DNA of 64,000 nucleotides. Source: Bradyrhizobium canariense (GTDB lineage Bacteria; Pseudomonadota; Alphaproteobacteria; Rhizobiales; Xanthobacteraceae). Location: the NCBI RefSeq assembly GCF_900105125.1, contig NZ_LT629750.1, forward strand, positions 7,777,001 through 7,841,000. The letters run 5' to 3'. Positions 53,933-61,857 of this stretch are shown piece by piece. The position numbers and the translations under genes are program-made. The notes below the pieces were generated by a model. It made no database searches and was not told the DNA's origin. It worked only from the letters and a program-made list of their open reading frames with translations. Within the stretch, counting starts at the first letter, position 1. Each line of letters opens with the position of its first letter.

Positions 53933-53950
53933 GCGGCTAGGTGAAGCCGC
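53933..53950 (+). promoter_or_regulatory. Leader hairpin before the left recombination site
   Basis: GCGGCT (53933-53938), AGGTGA loop, AGCCGC (53945-53950). It would form in the 5' leader made by the promoter at 53890, just outside the left repeat, and would stay in place whichever way the segment lies. Its Shine-Dalgarno-like loop is too far from the ATG to act directly. Confidence 0.45.
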
Positions 53951-53953
53951 ACA

Positions 53954-53977
53954 ACACATAACTCGGAATTATGCGCA
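53954..53977. repeat. Left dif-like recombination site (24-bp inverted repeat, copy 1)
   Basis: Read outward on the minus strand, the copy is TGCGCATAA, then TTCCGAG, then TTATGTGT. The right copy (55678-55701) has the same 24 bp on the plus strand without a mismatch. Two arms (CATAA and TTATG) face each other across 7 bp, the layout of a tyrosine-recombinase crossover site. From memory, E. coli dif has left arm GGTGCGCATAA, centre TGTATA and right arm TTATGTTAAAT; here the 11-bp left arm AGTGCGCATAA matches 10 of 11. The ATG of the methyltransferase gene lies in the inner arm. Confidence 0.85.
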
Positions 53978-54714
53978 CTCAACCGTCATATTTGCAGCGG
54001 ATTAGAAAGAAGTACAACGAAATCGGGGAGGTCTGGGACAGATCTGATCGCTGGCACGCATGGAGCAAGCGACAAATTGACGAAGAGATGTTCACTATTT
54101 CACGACAATTTTCCGCGCTCAACGATGGCAGTCGTCTCGTTGTCGATGTCGGGTCCGGAGGCTATTCCTATTTCGATTCCCGATGCGGTCGCGTCGAAGT
54201 CGACATCGCCGAGGCGCGGCTCCGCCAATCGACATGGCCAGTTTGCGCGAGCGCCGAGAGTTTGCCGCTTTTGCCTGGCGTGTCGGACCTCACCATTTGC
54301 GTTGGACCCGTAATTAATTACTGTTCGCTCGAAGAGGCATTGAACGAGTTTTCTTTAGTGACGAAAAACCACGGGGTCCTTGTACTTCACGTGGAGCTTA
54401 GCAATAGTTGGGAGTTTCTCGGTTCAAAGGCATATCGAGCTGACGCCGCATTCGTCACCACCTTCTACAAGGGCGCGGAACAGTATTGGGTCTATTCCAA
54501 CCAATTTGTACAGCGAATGCTCGCCGCATATGGATTCAAAATTGAAAGAACCAGATACTTTCATATTCTGTCTAGTCTAGCTTATCGCGTGTCGCGATCT
54601 CCGAATTTTTCTGCTTATTTTGCAATCGCGGACGTGCTGTTCCGGAATTTTTGGCTGGCACCTCAGGTTGCTGATAGCGCAATTTTTGTTTGCCGCCGCG
54701 TAGCAACTGAATAG
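53971..54714 (+). CDS. SAM-dependent methyltransferase in the invertible segment (247 aa)
   Basis: Motif I is VVDVGSGG (57-64), followed by an acidic strand end (VEVDIAEARL) and SAESLPLLPGVSDLTICVG as motif II region, the Methyltransf_11 pattern with length to match. C-terminal hydrophobic stretches (FSAYFAIADVLFRNFW) may touch the membrane. The ATG and first codons lie inside the left repeat; only GGA serves as a weak ribosome site. Base composition is A/T-richer than the flanks, suggesting transfer. Its last 143 bp overlap the end of the opposing gene. In the orientation seen it is the gene behind the left promoter. The substrate is unknown. Confidence 0.8.
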   Translation: MRTQPSYLQRIRKKYNEIGEVWDRSDRWHAWSKRQIDEEMFTISRQFSALNDGSRLVVDVGSGGYSYFDSRCGRVEVDIAEARLRQSTWPVCASAESLPLLPGVSDLTICVGPVINYCSLEEALNEFSLVTKNHGVLVLHVELSNSWEFLGSKAYRADAAFVTTFYKGAEQYWVYSNQFVQRMLAAYGFKIERTRYFHILSSLAYRVSRSPNFSAYFAIADVLFRNFWLAPQVADSAIFVCRRVATE

Positions 54715-55684
54715 TGGCCTCAAAGACTTCAAAAGCTCTTCCGCTACTTATTGCCACTATCCCTCCGAATACCGCTACTAAGGCAATCAGCATTGGTATA
54801 GCCGAGCTTGGAGAGATTTTCAGTGCGCAAATCGCGGCCCCTGCAATCGCCACAACAGCGGCAAACATCACTATATATTGCCCAACGCGGAATTCGAAGG
54901 AGCGCGACGCTAGAATGGCGGGGCTAACTATCAACGAGTCGACCTCGGGACCGTTAATTTTTATCGTGGACTGATTGCCAAGACGCGTAGCAAACTCTTG
55001 GTGCAACTCTTCTAAATAATTCTGGTAGGCTACTGTCTGCTTTCCCAAAAAGTCACGGTACCACGGAAGATAGTGCTCGAACAGTATGCCCCGAGAAATT
55101 TGCAGTAGATCCTCTCTCCTAATTCGATACAGCTTTTGACTTCCACGAAGCATCAAGACTCCGGCATACCGTGCCTCGTAGTTAACCGCCTCAATATTGG
55201 GAAGAAAATACTCAGCATGGACTTTTCCAAAGCCGACTTGGCCGAGAAGACGAACCAACTCGTTGCCGCCGGTCTGCTCTGATCCGTATTCGTTACCGTC
55301 CTCAAGTTCTACAGCAGTGAAGTCTATCTCAAGACCTAAACTCTGAATTGTGTCGTGAAGCAATTGTACAAATATGAAAAAGGCGGCCGCACCGCGTTGC
55401 TCGTTGTCTATCACCATATGGTCCACAACAACTAGCTTGGAGTGCGGGTAGTAGCCGAACATTGCAAAGCCAATAACGGTCTTCGACCGACATAAAGCCG
55501 CGAAATAAAAAATTCCTTCAGCGGTGATGGGATTGGCGATCTTCTGCCTGATTTGATTTGTCTTAGTTCGCAACAACGCCGACGTATTCTTTATGAATAT
55601 TGCCAGGGCTTTATCCACGTCTGCGCGGTCGGCGGGCGTTGATCCAAGAAGTCTGAGCTCGAAGGAGGCGTTAACTCTGCGCAT
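54572..55684 (-). CDS. GNAT-type acyltransferase with two C-terminal membrane helices (370 aa)
   Basis: Residues about 15-165 read like a GNAT domain: AALCRSKTVIGFAMFGYYP, then VVVDHMVIDNEQRGAAAFFIF (motif A with Q-R-G-A) and VRLLGQVGFGKVHAEYFLP (motif B). The middle contains helices (YLPWYRDFLGKQTVAYQNYLEELH). Two membrane helices follow (about 269-290 and 296-316), then a basic tail. A GNAT domain on a two-helix membrane anchor is unusual. The ATG lies in the inner arm of the right repeat, and the 3' end overlaps the methyltransferase gene by 143 bp. No clear promoter is seen outside the right repeat, so it may be silent in this orientation. Confidence 0.72.
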   Translation of the reverse strand: MRRVNASFELRLLGSTPADRADVDKALAIFIKNTSALLRTKTNQIRQKIANPITAEGIFYFAALCRSKTVIGFAMFGYYPHSKLVVVDHMVIDNEQRGAAAFFIFVQLLHDTIQSLGLEIDFTAVELEDGNEYGSEQTGGNELVRLLGQVGFGKVHAEYFLPNIEAVNYEARYAGVLMLRGSQKLYRIRREDLLQISRGILFEHYLPWYRDFLGKQTVAYQNYLEELHQEFATRLGNQSTIKINGPEVDSLIVSPAILASRSFEFRVGQYIVMFAAVVAIAGAAICALKISPSSAIPMLIALVAVFGGIVAISSGRAFEVFEATIQLLRGGKQKLRYQQPEVPAKNSGTARPRLQNKQKNSEIATRDKLD

Positions 55685-55701
55685 AATTCCGAGTTATGTG
55701 T
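55678..55701. repeat. Right dif-like recombination site (24-bp inverted repeat, copy 2)
   Basis: On the plus strand the copy is TGCGCATAA (55678-55686), TTCCGAG (55687-55693), TTATGTGT (55694-55701). It is the exact reverse complement of 53954-53977. Continuing past the repeat, the right 11-bp arm TTATGTGTAAT matches 9 of 11 bases of the E. coli XerD arm as I remember it. Inverted, not direct, orientation means recombination would flip rather than excise the 1.7 kb between them. Confidence 0.85.
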
Positions 55702-55832
55702 AATTCAATCTTTCTGGCTGCCGGAGTGCGTAAAGGTTGTGCGTAGTGGAGTCGGTGGATTGCAGTTCTTAAAAGCGGCGGTTTCTTAACCGAGAACCGT
55801 TAATCCTGACTGCATAGATCGGTGGCTAAACC

Positions 55833-56792
55833 GTGCGAGTCGCGCGAGAAGCCCGCGTTCTCATCTTGGATGAGTGGATGGATGCAGTGCGTGCGGCAAT
55901 AGACGAATTCTTGCAGTTTTGTACCAATGAGCGCCGACTCTCTCACCACACCTTACAGGCGTACTCGGCAGACTTGTCCGATTTCCGCAAATGGCTGCGG
56001 GCGGACGTCGCTATGGCAGATGTCGCTGAAGGCACGTTAAAAGAATATCTTGCTGAACTGGTCGGTAAACGAAAGCTTACCACTGCAACTGTACGTCGCC
56101 GTTTCGCGTGCCTTCGAGTGTTCTTTCGGCATGCGACCGATGCTCAGAAAACTCCAGACCCGTTCGCTAAGTGGAAGCCAAAGCTTTTGCGGCGAAAGCG
56201 GTTGCCGAGGACACTATCGCGAGGAGAAGTCTCGTCGCTGTTGTCGTCCTTCAGAGTCAAATCGGGGCTTAACCACAACCGCGTGGAAGGTTATCTTCCG
56301 ACTACTGTGCGTCTCATGGTTTGCACGGGCGTGCGGGTCGGCGAGCTATGCAAGATACGGATTGAAGACGTTTCGCCGGACGGCTCGACGCTCAGAATTC
56401 AAGGAAAAGGGTCCCGGGACCGTGTTGCTTATATAGCTGATCCTGCATTAAGGACTGAGCTATACGGCCTTGTTAAAAGCCGAAGAAAGGAGGGGGGCTC
56501 CTCTGTGGCTCTGTTCTTGAATCGTCGCGGTCTACCGATCAAACCTCAATCGATACGGTCTAAGCTTCGGCGATATGCTGAACTAGAAGCCGGACTTGGG
56601 CGGCGGATCACGCCGCACATGCTTCGGCATACGGCTGCGACTCTATTGATCGAGACGGGCGTCGATATCCGCTTTGTTCAGCGAATGCTGGGACATTCCA
56701 GCATTGCTACCACCGAAATCTATACCCACGTATCAGACGAAGCTCTGAGATTAACCCTCGAGCGGGCTGACGTCCTGGCGCGGCTGACTTAA
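55833..56792 (+). CDS. Tyrosine recombinase, XerC/XerD-like (319 aa)
   Basis: The N-terminal SAM-like core-binding domain (residues about 17-110, FLQFCTNERRLSHHTLQAY) and the catalytic domain are complete. Catalytic residues are Arg168 (TGVRVGEL), Lys192 (GKGSRDR), His262 and Arg265 (HMLRH), His288 (LGHSS) and nucleophile Tyr297 (EIYTHV). The start is GTG at 55833; an ATG at 55878 is an alternative. It lies 131 bp outside the right dif-like site and reads away from it. Its place and the site type make it the likely enzyme for inversion, although chromosomal XerC/XerD could also act. Confidence 0.93.
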   Translation: MRVAREARVLILDEWMDAVRAAIDEFLQFCTNERRLSHHTLQAYSADLSDFRKWLRADVAMADVAEGTLKEYLAELVGKRKLTTATVRRRFACLRVFFRHATDAQKTPDPFAKWKPKLLRRKRLPRTLSRGEVSSLLSSFRVKSGLNHNRVEGYLPTTVRLMVCTGVRVGELCKIRIEDVSPDGSTLRIQGKGSRDRVAYIADPALRTELYGLVKSRRKEGGSSVALFLNRRGLPIKPQSIRSKLRRYAELEAGLGRRITPHMLRHTAATLLIETGVDIRFVQRMLGHSSIATTEIYTHVSDEALRLTLERADVLARLT

Positions 56793-56823
56793 GCGGGCAC
56801 GGTTGCTTGTGTCCGAATTCGGT

Positions 56824-57228
56824 CTAATTCGAAGACAACAGCTGTACGCCGGATGATCCCGGTTTGACTTCGATCTGGACGGTCGAGTTTCCTGGGTTCC
56901 GCTTGTTCTTTCCCAGCACGGACAGCGCGAAAGTGTCCGATCCCTTGAACCCGGGATTGGCAAAGTACCGGAAGCCGGGGCCGACCATGACGATCTTGCC
57001 GTTCTTCGGAGGCGTCATGACCGAAACATTATAGATCTGCATGTATGACCAGCGCAGGCCCTGGATACAGTCGGCGCCGGGCGCGATGGTCATCGTCCAA
57101 TGAACGGTGTCACCGGTCAGTTCAAAGGGCTGTTTGTCAGGCAGACAAGTCGGCGTCGCGCTGGCCGAAGCGGTCAGCAGTAACGATAGAGCTATCGCCG
57201 CCGAAAAGCGGGCAAATATTCGCGACAT
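56824..57228 (-). CDS. Secreted Ig-like/cadherin-like protein (134 aa)
   Basis: A signal peptide (ending ASASATPT) leads to a mature part with two cysteines (PTCLPDKQP and ADCIQGLRW). GFRYFANPGFKGSDTFALSVLG resembles the end of bacterial Ig/cadherin-like repeats (YxPxxxFxGxDxF). AAGGGGATGCTGAC precedes the ATG. It marks the return to normal GC content after the island. Function unknown. Confidence 0.7.
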   Translation of the reverse strand: MSRIFARFSAAIALSLLLTASASATPTCLPDKQPFELTGDTVHWTMTIAPGADCIQGLRWSYMQIYNVSVMTPPKNGKIVMVGPGFRYFANPGFKGSDTFALSVLGKNKRNPGNSTVQIEVKPGSSGVQLLSSN

Positions 57229-57405
57229 GTCAGCATCCCCTTGTTAGGTCGGACGATGACGGCCGTGTGTGAACGTTCCATGAGTCGAAATGGTGTACGA
57301 TTTGGCTTGGTAAAGGCGGCGTTTACAAAGATCGGTGGGTTTGGCCGCGCTGGCGCCGGAAATGTCCCGCAGGAAACCGGCCGACGCAAAGCCGGACGAT
57401 CTGCG

Positions 57406-58494
57406 TCACGTTTCCTTCAAGTCAAACACGCGCGTTGCGTTGCCGCCAAGAATGGCCACCTTCTGCTTGTCGGTGAGCGACGTTGTAGCGAAGACGTGGT
57501 CGACCGGATGCTGCTCCCAGGGAATTGGATGATCGGTACCGAGCATGATCTGGCTGGCCCCGACCTGTGCTGCCAGATGCCGCAATCCCTCCGGGGTGAA
57601 CACCATGGCGTCGAAATAGAGCTGATTCAGATATTCGGAAGGCTTCTTTTTCAGCGTGATGTTTGAATCGCAATTTTGCGGCGACACGAAACAGGCATGG
57701 TCGCTACGCTCAGCGTAGGAACCGAGATACCCGCCTCCATGTGCCGCGAGGATTTTCAGGCCGGGGAAGCGGTCCAGCGTTCCTTCGAAGATCAGATGTT
57801 GCAGAGCGATCGTGGTGTCGAGCGGATTGCCGATCGTATTCGACAGCCAGCCGTTACCTTTGAAGCGTGACGCGAGTTGCGGCGTGCTTTGCGGATGGAT
57901 GAAGAGAACCGCGCCGAGTTCTTCGGCCTTGGCCCATACAGGGTGAAATTTTGTATCGGAGAAGTCGGTCCCGGCCACGCTGCCGCCGATGGCCGCGCCA
58001 AGCAATCCCTGCTTCTTGACCGCGTTCTCAAGCTGATGAACCGCGAGATCGGGAAATTGCAGCGCCAGCGACGCGAAGGCCCCGAACCGGTCCGGACGCG
58101 ATGCACATAGTTCAGCCAGCTTCTCGTTCTGTAGATTGACGATCGCCTCGACCGTATCGCGATCCTTGCCGTACCAAAAAGGATTGATCGACAGAATCTC
58201 CATATCGATCGCCATCGCGTCCATCTCTTTGAGACGCTGCTCGATGACAATGAAGTGCTCGGGAACTCCTTTGACCGGCGGCAAAACCTTGCTGGCCTCA
58301 TCGCCCATCAGATCAATGGCTTCATGGAAATAGCAATGAGCGTGAACGTCGATGGTCCTAACGCGCTTGCCGTCGACCTTGACCGGAAGGCGTGCCGTCC
58401 CCGGTTGAGCGCGGGCGGCATCCAGCATGCCGCAACTGCAAAACGCAATTCCGGTCGCAGCCGCGCCCTTCAAGAAATTTCTTCGGGTGGTCAT
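57406..58494 (-). CDS. Tat-exported amidohydrolase, ACMSD-like (362 aa)
   Basis: The leader MTTRRNFLKGAAATGIAF is a twin-arginine signal. RTIDVHAHCYFHEA gives the HxH metal motif of amidohydrolase family 2; further metal ligands lie near FIHPQST and ILAAHGGGYLGSY, and the Asp in LGTDHPIPW. The family includes ACMS decarboxylase and related aromatic-ring decarboxylases and hydrolases. AGGGAGC precedes the ATG at 58494. Export by Tat is unusual for ACMSD itself, so the reaction is uncertain. Divergent from the Bug-type binding protein, a possible partner. Confidence 0.88.
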   Translation of the reverse strand: MTTRRNFLKGAAATGIAFCSCGMLDAARAQPGTARLPVKVDGKRVRTIDVHAHCYFHEAIDLMGDEASKVLPPVKGVPEHFIVIEQRLKEMDAMAIDMEILSINPFWYGKDRDTVEAIVNLQNEKLAELCASRPDRFGAFASLALQFPDLAVHQLENAVKKQGLLGAAIGGSVAGTDFSDTKFHPVWAKAEELGAVLFIHPQSTPQLASRFKGNGWLSNTIGNPLDTTIALQHLIFEGTLDRFPGLKILAAHGGGYLGSYAERSDHACFVSPQNCDSNITLKKKPSEYLNQLYFDAMVFTPEGLRHLAAQVGASQIMLGTDHPIPWEQHPVDHVFATTSLTDKQKVAILGGNATRVFDLKET

Positions 58495-58661
58495 TCTCGT
58501 GCTCCCTGGCGCGCGGCCAACGTTTCCTGTGGCCGGCGACCGATAGGCCGGCAAGATTTTCTTGTTTCTTCATCGCGCACATTGCCAAGCGGGAGGGGAT
58601 AGAGCAATCATGCCCAAAAAAGATCCTGCTCGGAAACGCCATCTAGAAGGAGAGGCTTGGG

Positions 58662-59630
58662 ATGCGCTTGCTGCACTCGCTCGTCCCGGCGCTCGCGCTG
58701 CTTGTCAGTTCCAGTGCGAATGCGCAGTCGGTCTATCCTGACCGGCCTATCCGGATGATCGTGCCATTGGCGGCGGCGAGCGCGGTCGATGTCGCGGCGC
58801 GCATCGTGACGCAGAAGATGGCCGATAACATGGGCCAGCAAATCGTCATCATCAACCAGCCGGGCGCCTCGGGGCTGATTGGTGCAGAGCAGGTCGCAAG
58901 GGCGGAGCCGGACGGCTACACGATTGGCGGGTTCAATGACAGCATCATGACCATGGTGCCCAACCTGCAATCCAAAATGCGTTGGGACATCCTGAAGGAT
59001 TTCGAGCCGGTATCGCTTGTCGCCACGGTGGAGTGGGGGCTGATCGCCAGCAACCAGACCAGCTACAAGACCGCGGCGGATCTGATCGCCGCCGCAAAGG
59101 CGGCGCCGGGCAAGATCGACTACGGTTCGGGAGGGCCAGGCAGCCCGCAGCATCTGGCGATGGCGATGTTTGCATCCGAGGCCGGGATATCGCTGACCCA
59201 TGTGCCCTACAAGGGTGCGACACAGGCTGCGACCGATGTTGCGGGCGGCCAAATCCCCGTTGCCTTTCAGGGGCTGGGGACTGTCGCCGCGCTGGTGCGC
59301 GGTCACCAGGTCAAGCTGCTCGGTGTCTCTACCGAGCAAAGGTTGCCACAGTTTCCCGACGTGCCCACTGTTTCGGAATCAGGTCTGCCCGGCTTCCTGT
59401 TCAATTCGTGGTTTGCAATCCTGACCCCGGCAGGCACGCCAAAAGACATCGTCGACCGGCTGCACGCGGAAGTTATCAAGGCGCTCGCGGATCCGGAAGT
59501 TCGCCGCAAGCTGGAGGAGGTGGGTCTCGCGGCGCGCGGCAGCTCGCCTGAGGAACTGGGCGCCTTGACGCGTGATCAACTCGCCAAATATGCACGCGTG
59601 ATCAAGGAAATGGGTATTGTTAACGAGTAA
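58662..59630 (+). CDS. Bug/TctC-family tripartite transporter solute-binding protein (322 aa)
   Basis: After the signal peptide the start YPDRPIRMIVPLAAASAVDV and QQIVIINQPGASGLIGAEQVARAEPDGYTI are the standard Bug opening. Later come SLTHVPYKGATQAATDVAGGQIPVAFQG and the C-terminal EELGALTRDQLAKYARVIKEMGI. AGAAGGAGAGG lies before the ATG. No TctA/TctB membrane genes are beside it. Bug proteins bind carboxylates. With the amidohydrolase it may serve breakdown of an aromatic or dicarboxylic compound. Confidence 0.93.
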   Translation: MRLLHSLVPALALLVSSSANAQSVYPDRPIRMIVPLAAASAVDVAARIVTQKMADNMGQQIVIINQPGASGLIGAEQVARAEPDGYTIGGFNDSIMTMVPNLQSKMRWDILKDFEPVSLVATVEWGLIASNQTSYKTAADLIAAAKAAPGKIDYGSGGPGSPQHLAMAMFASEAGISLTHVPYKGATQAATDVAGGQIPVAFQGLGTVAALVRGHQVKLLGVSTEQRLPQFPDVPTVSESGLPGFLFNSWFAILTPAGTPKDIVDRLHAEVIKALADPEVRRKLEEVGLAARGSSPEELGALTRDQLAKYARVIKEMGIVNE

Positions 59631-59841
59631 GGCATTTGCGACATTGAGGCGGTGACCCCGAACGCATGCGCCGCCCCCCGGGTGGTGTGCCAATATAGCG
59701 TCAACCGAGGGTCGCAATTTTCCCTAGCAACTCGTTGAAACTTTAGCGAAAATCCAGTCCCTTTGTTGCTGTGCGCACGATGCTGGCGTATACCTATGCG
59801 GCGGATTGAGAACTCTCATCGGCCACGCCTGTGATCGCTCG

Positions 59842-60616
59842 ATGATGGAAGACGCAACTCGTCAAATGACAGTGACAAGCGTTCCCCACGACAAAAAGGT
59901 TGAGCTGCGGTCAGCTGCCCGCAGCACGCTGTCGGTCCTGCGCGCGCATCCGTTTTTTTTGCGATCTCGAGCCGGAAGCGCTCGACCAGCTCTGCCGCTA
60001 CGCCAAGCATTCGACGTTGAAACGGGGAGCCACGATCTTTTCCAAGGGCGATCCCGGCAACAGTTTGTTTGCGGTGATCAGCGGCACGGTGAAGATCAGC
60101 ATCTCCTCCGCCGACGGCCGCAGCGCGATTTTGAATCTGATCGGCGCCGGCGAGCCTTTCGGTGAAATCGCGGTGCTGGATGGGCAGGTCCGGACAGCCG
60201 ATGCCATCGCGAATACCAGTTGCGAGATTTTGGCGATCGACCGTCGCGATTTTCTTCCTTTCGTGGCAAGCCATCCGGCGCTCAGCATGAAAATCATCGA
60301 GCTGCTTTGCACGCGGCTGCGGTGGACCAGCGACCAGGTCGAACAGGTCATTCTTCAGAATTTGCCGGGCCGGCTTGCCGGTGCGCTCATTCGCCTGACG
60401 GAGAAGTACAAGCTCGCGCCGGCCGGCCGAACGATCGCCATTACGCAACAGGAAATCAGCGAAATGGTCGGCATGACCCGCGAAAGCATCAACAAGCAGT
60501 TGCGGGTCTGGGCGGCACGAAACTGGGTACGCCTCGAACACGGGGCCATCGTTGTGCTCGATACCGCGCCGCTTCTGGCATTGGCCGAAGCAGGATCGGC
60601 GGGCGAGGGCGACTAG
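59842..60616 (+). pseudogene. Crp/Fnr-family regulator with a frameshift at a T8 run
   Basis: Two frames join into one Crp/Fnr protein. The first (from 59842) gives VELRSAARSTLSVLRAHPFF; the second continues CDLEPEALDQLCRYAKHSTL, then the cyclic-nucleotide-binding fold (GDPGNSLFAVISGTVKISI, GEPFGEIAVLDGQ) and a Crp-type HTH (ITQQEISEMVGMTRESINKQL). The break is at eight T (59953-59960); seven T would restore one frame. A TTG at 59900 could start the downstream frame, giving 238 residues with an odd N-terminus, so some function may survive. Either an assembly error, a true mutation or a slippery tract. Confidence 0.8.
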
Positions 60617-60794
60617 AGCTTTTCGGTTCTGAGTGAATCAGAAAATGCCGGAGCGCGGGGGAACGCGTGTCGTATGCCGGCCGGTGCCAGCTCACTTCCA
60701 GATGTTTATCGCCGCCAATGTGATGCAGCTAACATTCGTTTGAGCCGCTTTGCGCTAGTCCACGGTGAGGCAGATCCATTCCGTGGAGGCTACC

Positions 60795-61034
60795 ATGCAC
60801 GGCTCATTCGATCCAAGAGACGAAAACCAGGACCGTACCGAGCGGAGCTGGAGCGTCGGATTTTTTGCATTGCCGGTGCTTCTCGTGATCGCGCTGGTCG
60901 GGTTGGCGATCACCCAACCTTTGGCATCAAGCTGGATCTCTGAGGCCGTGCAGGCCGAGTTCGGCCCACCGCGAACGGCTCCGACACAGCTCGCGCGACC
61001 GGACACGCCAATCCGAACCGTCAAAGTCCACTGA
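60795..61034 (+). CDS. Small single-helix membrane protein (79 aa)
   Basis: A hydrophilic start (MHGSFDPRDENQDRTERSW) leads to one helix (FFALPVLLVIALVGLAIT) and a Pro/Thr-rich tail (FGPPRTAPTQLARPDTPIRT). GTGGAGGCTACC precedes the ATG at 60795. Similar in layout to the products at 26528 and 40582. Function unknown. Confidence 0.65.
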   Translation: MHGSFDPRDENQDRTERSWSVGFFALPVLLVIALVGLAITQPLASSWISEAVQAEFGPPRTAPTQLARPDTPIRTVKVH

Positions 61035-61079
61035 CGCATTCGGCCCGTTGTGTCGCATCGATGGGGTTGCGTGCACGCT

Positions 61080-61857
61080 TCATCCATCGATGATTGCAAC
61101 GGCCCGGGTCCAGCCGGCCGAAGCCCGCTCGATCTTGACCGGGAAGCACGACACCGTGAATCCGGTCGAGGGCAAGAGCTCCAGATTGTGCAGTTTTTCG
61201 ATGTGGCAGTAGCCGATGTGGCGTCCGGCCTTGTGGCCTTCCCAGATCAGGCTGGCATCGCCGGTCTCGGCGAATTTCTTCGCGGTGTAGACAAATGGCG
61301 CGTCCCAGCTCCAGCCATCGATGCCGGTGAGGCGCACGCCGCGCTCCAGCAGATACATCGTGGCTTCGTAGCCATGCCGCAGCCTGAATTGACATAATCC
61401 TGCCGGCCGTATTTGGCGCCGGCGCTGGTGTTGACCACGACGATCTCGAGCGGCGACAGCGTGTGGCCGATGCGCTTGAGTTCGTTTTCGACATCCTTGG
61501 CAGTTGCGACATAGCCGTCGGGAAAATGACGGAAGTCCAGCTTCCACCGCGGGCTGCAGACACCACTCCAGCGGCACCTCGTCGATGGTCCATGACCGCT
61601 CGCCACGATTCATCGTTGGGTGATAGTGATAGGGCGCGTCGAGATGCGTGCCGTTATGGGTCGAAAGCTCCACGGTTTCCATCGCCCCAGCCCTGTCCAT
61701 CGGGCAGATCTTCCGCCTTCAGGCCTTCGAAGAAGCCCAGCATCCGTGGCAGACTCTTCTGATGGTCGTTGTACTGAATGACCGGATGGATGCCCGGCGG
61801 ATCGGCCGGCACGTCGTTTTGCAGTGGCACGGAAATATCGATCAGCTTTCGCGCCAT
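61080..61857 (-). pseudogene. Cyclase-family (kynurenine-formamidase-like) gene with three frameshifts
   Basis: GGGAGGGAAGCGCC precedes the ATG at 61857. Pieces in different frames join as one cyclase: MARKLIDISVPLQNDVPADP ... DGQGW; METVELSTHNGTHLDAPYHY (the HxGTHxD metal motif) ... LEWCLQPAV; KLDFRHFPDG ... YGRQDYVNSGCG; YEATMYLLERG to the stop. Breaks are near 61687 (one extra G), 61544 (one extra G) and 61372 (one missing G), all in short G runs. The encoded protein hydrolyses cyclic or formyl-amide substrates in known members. Residue content is undamaged, which favours sequence error over long decay. Confidence 0.75.

Noticed and set aside
53954..55701. Reading the 24-bp repeats as ends of an insertion sequence
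   Set aside because: No transposase lies between them, no target duplication is visible outside, and the repeats have the arm-spacer-arm form of a crossover site and carry the gene starts.
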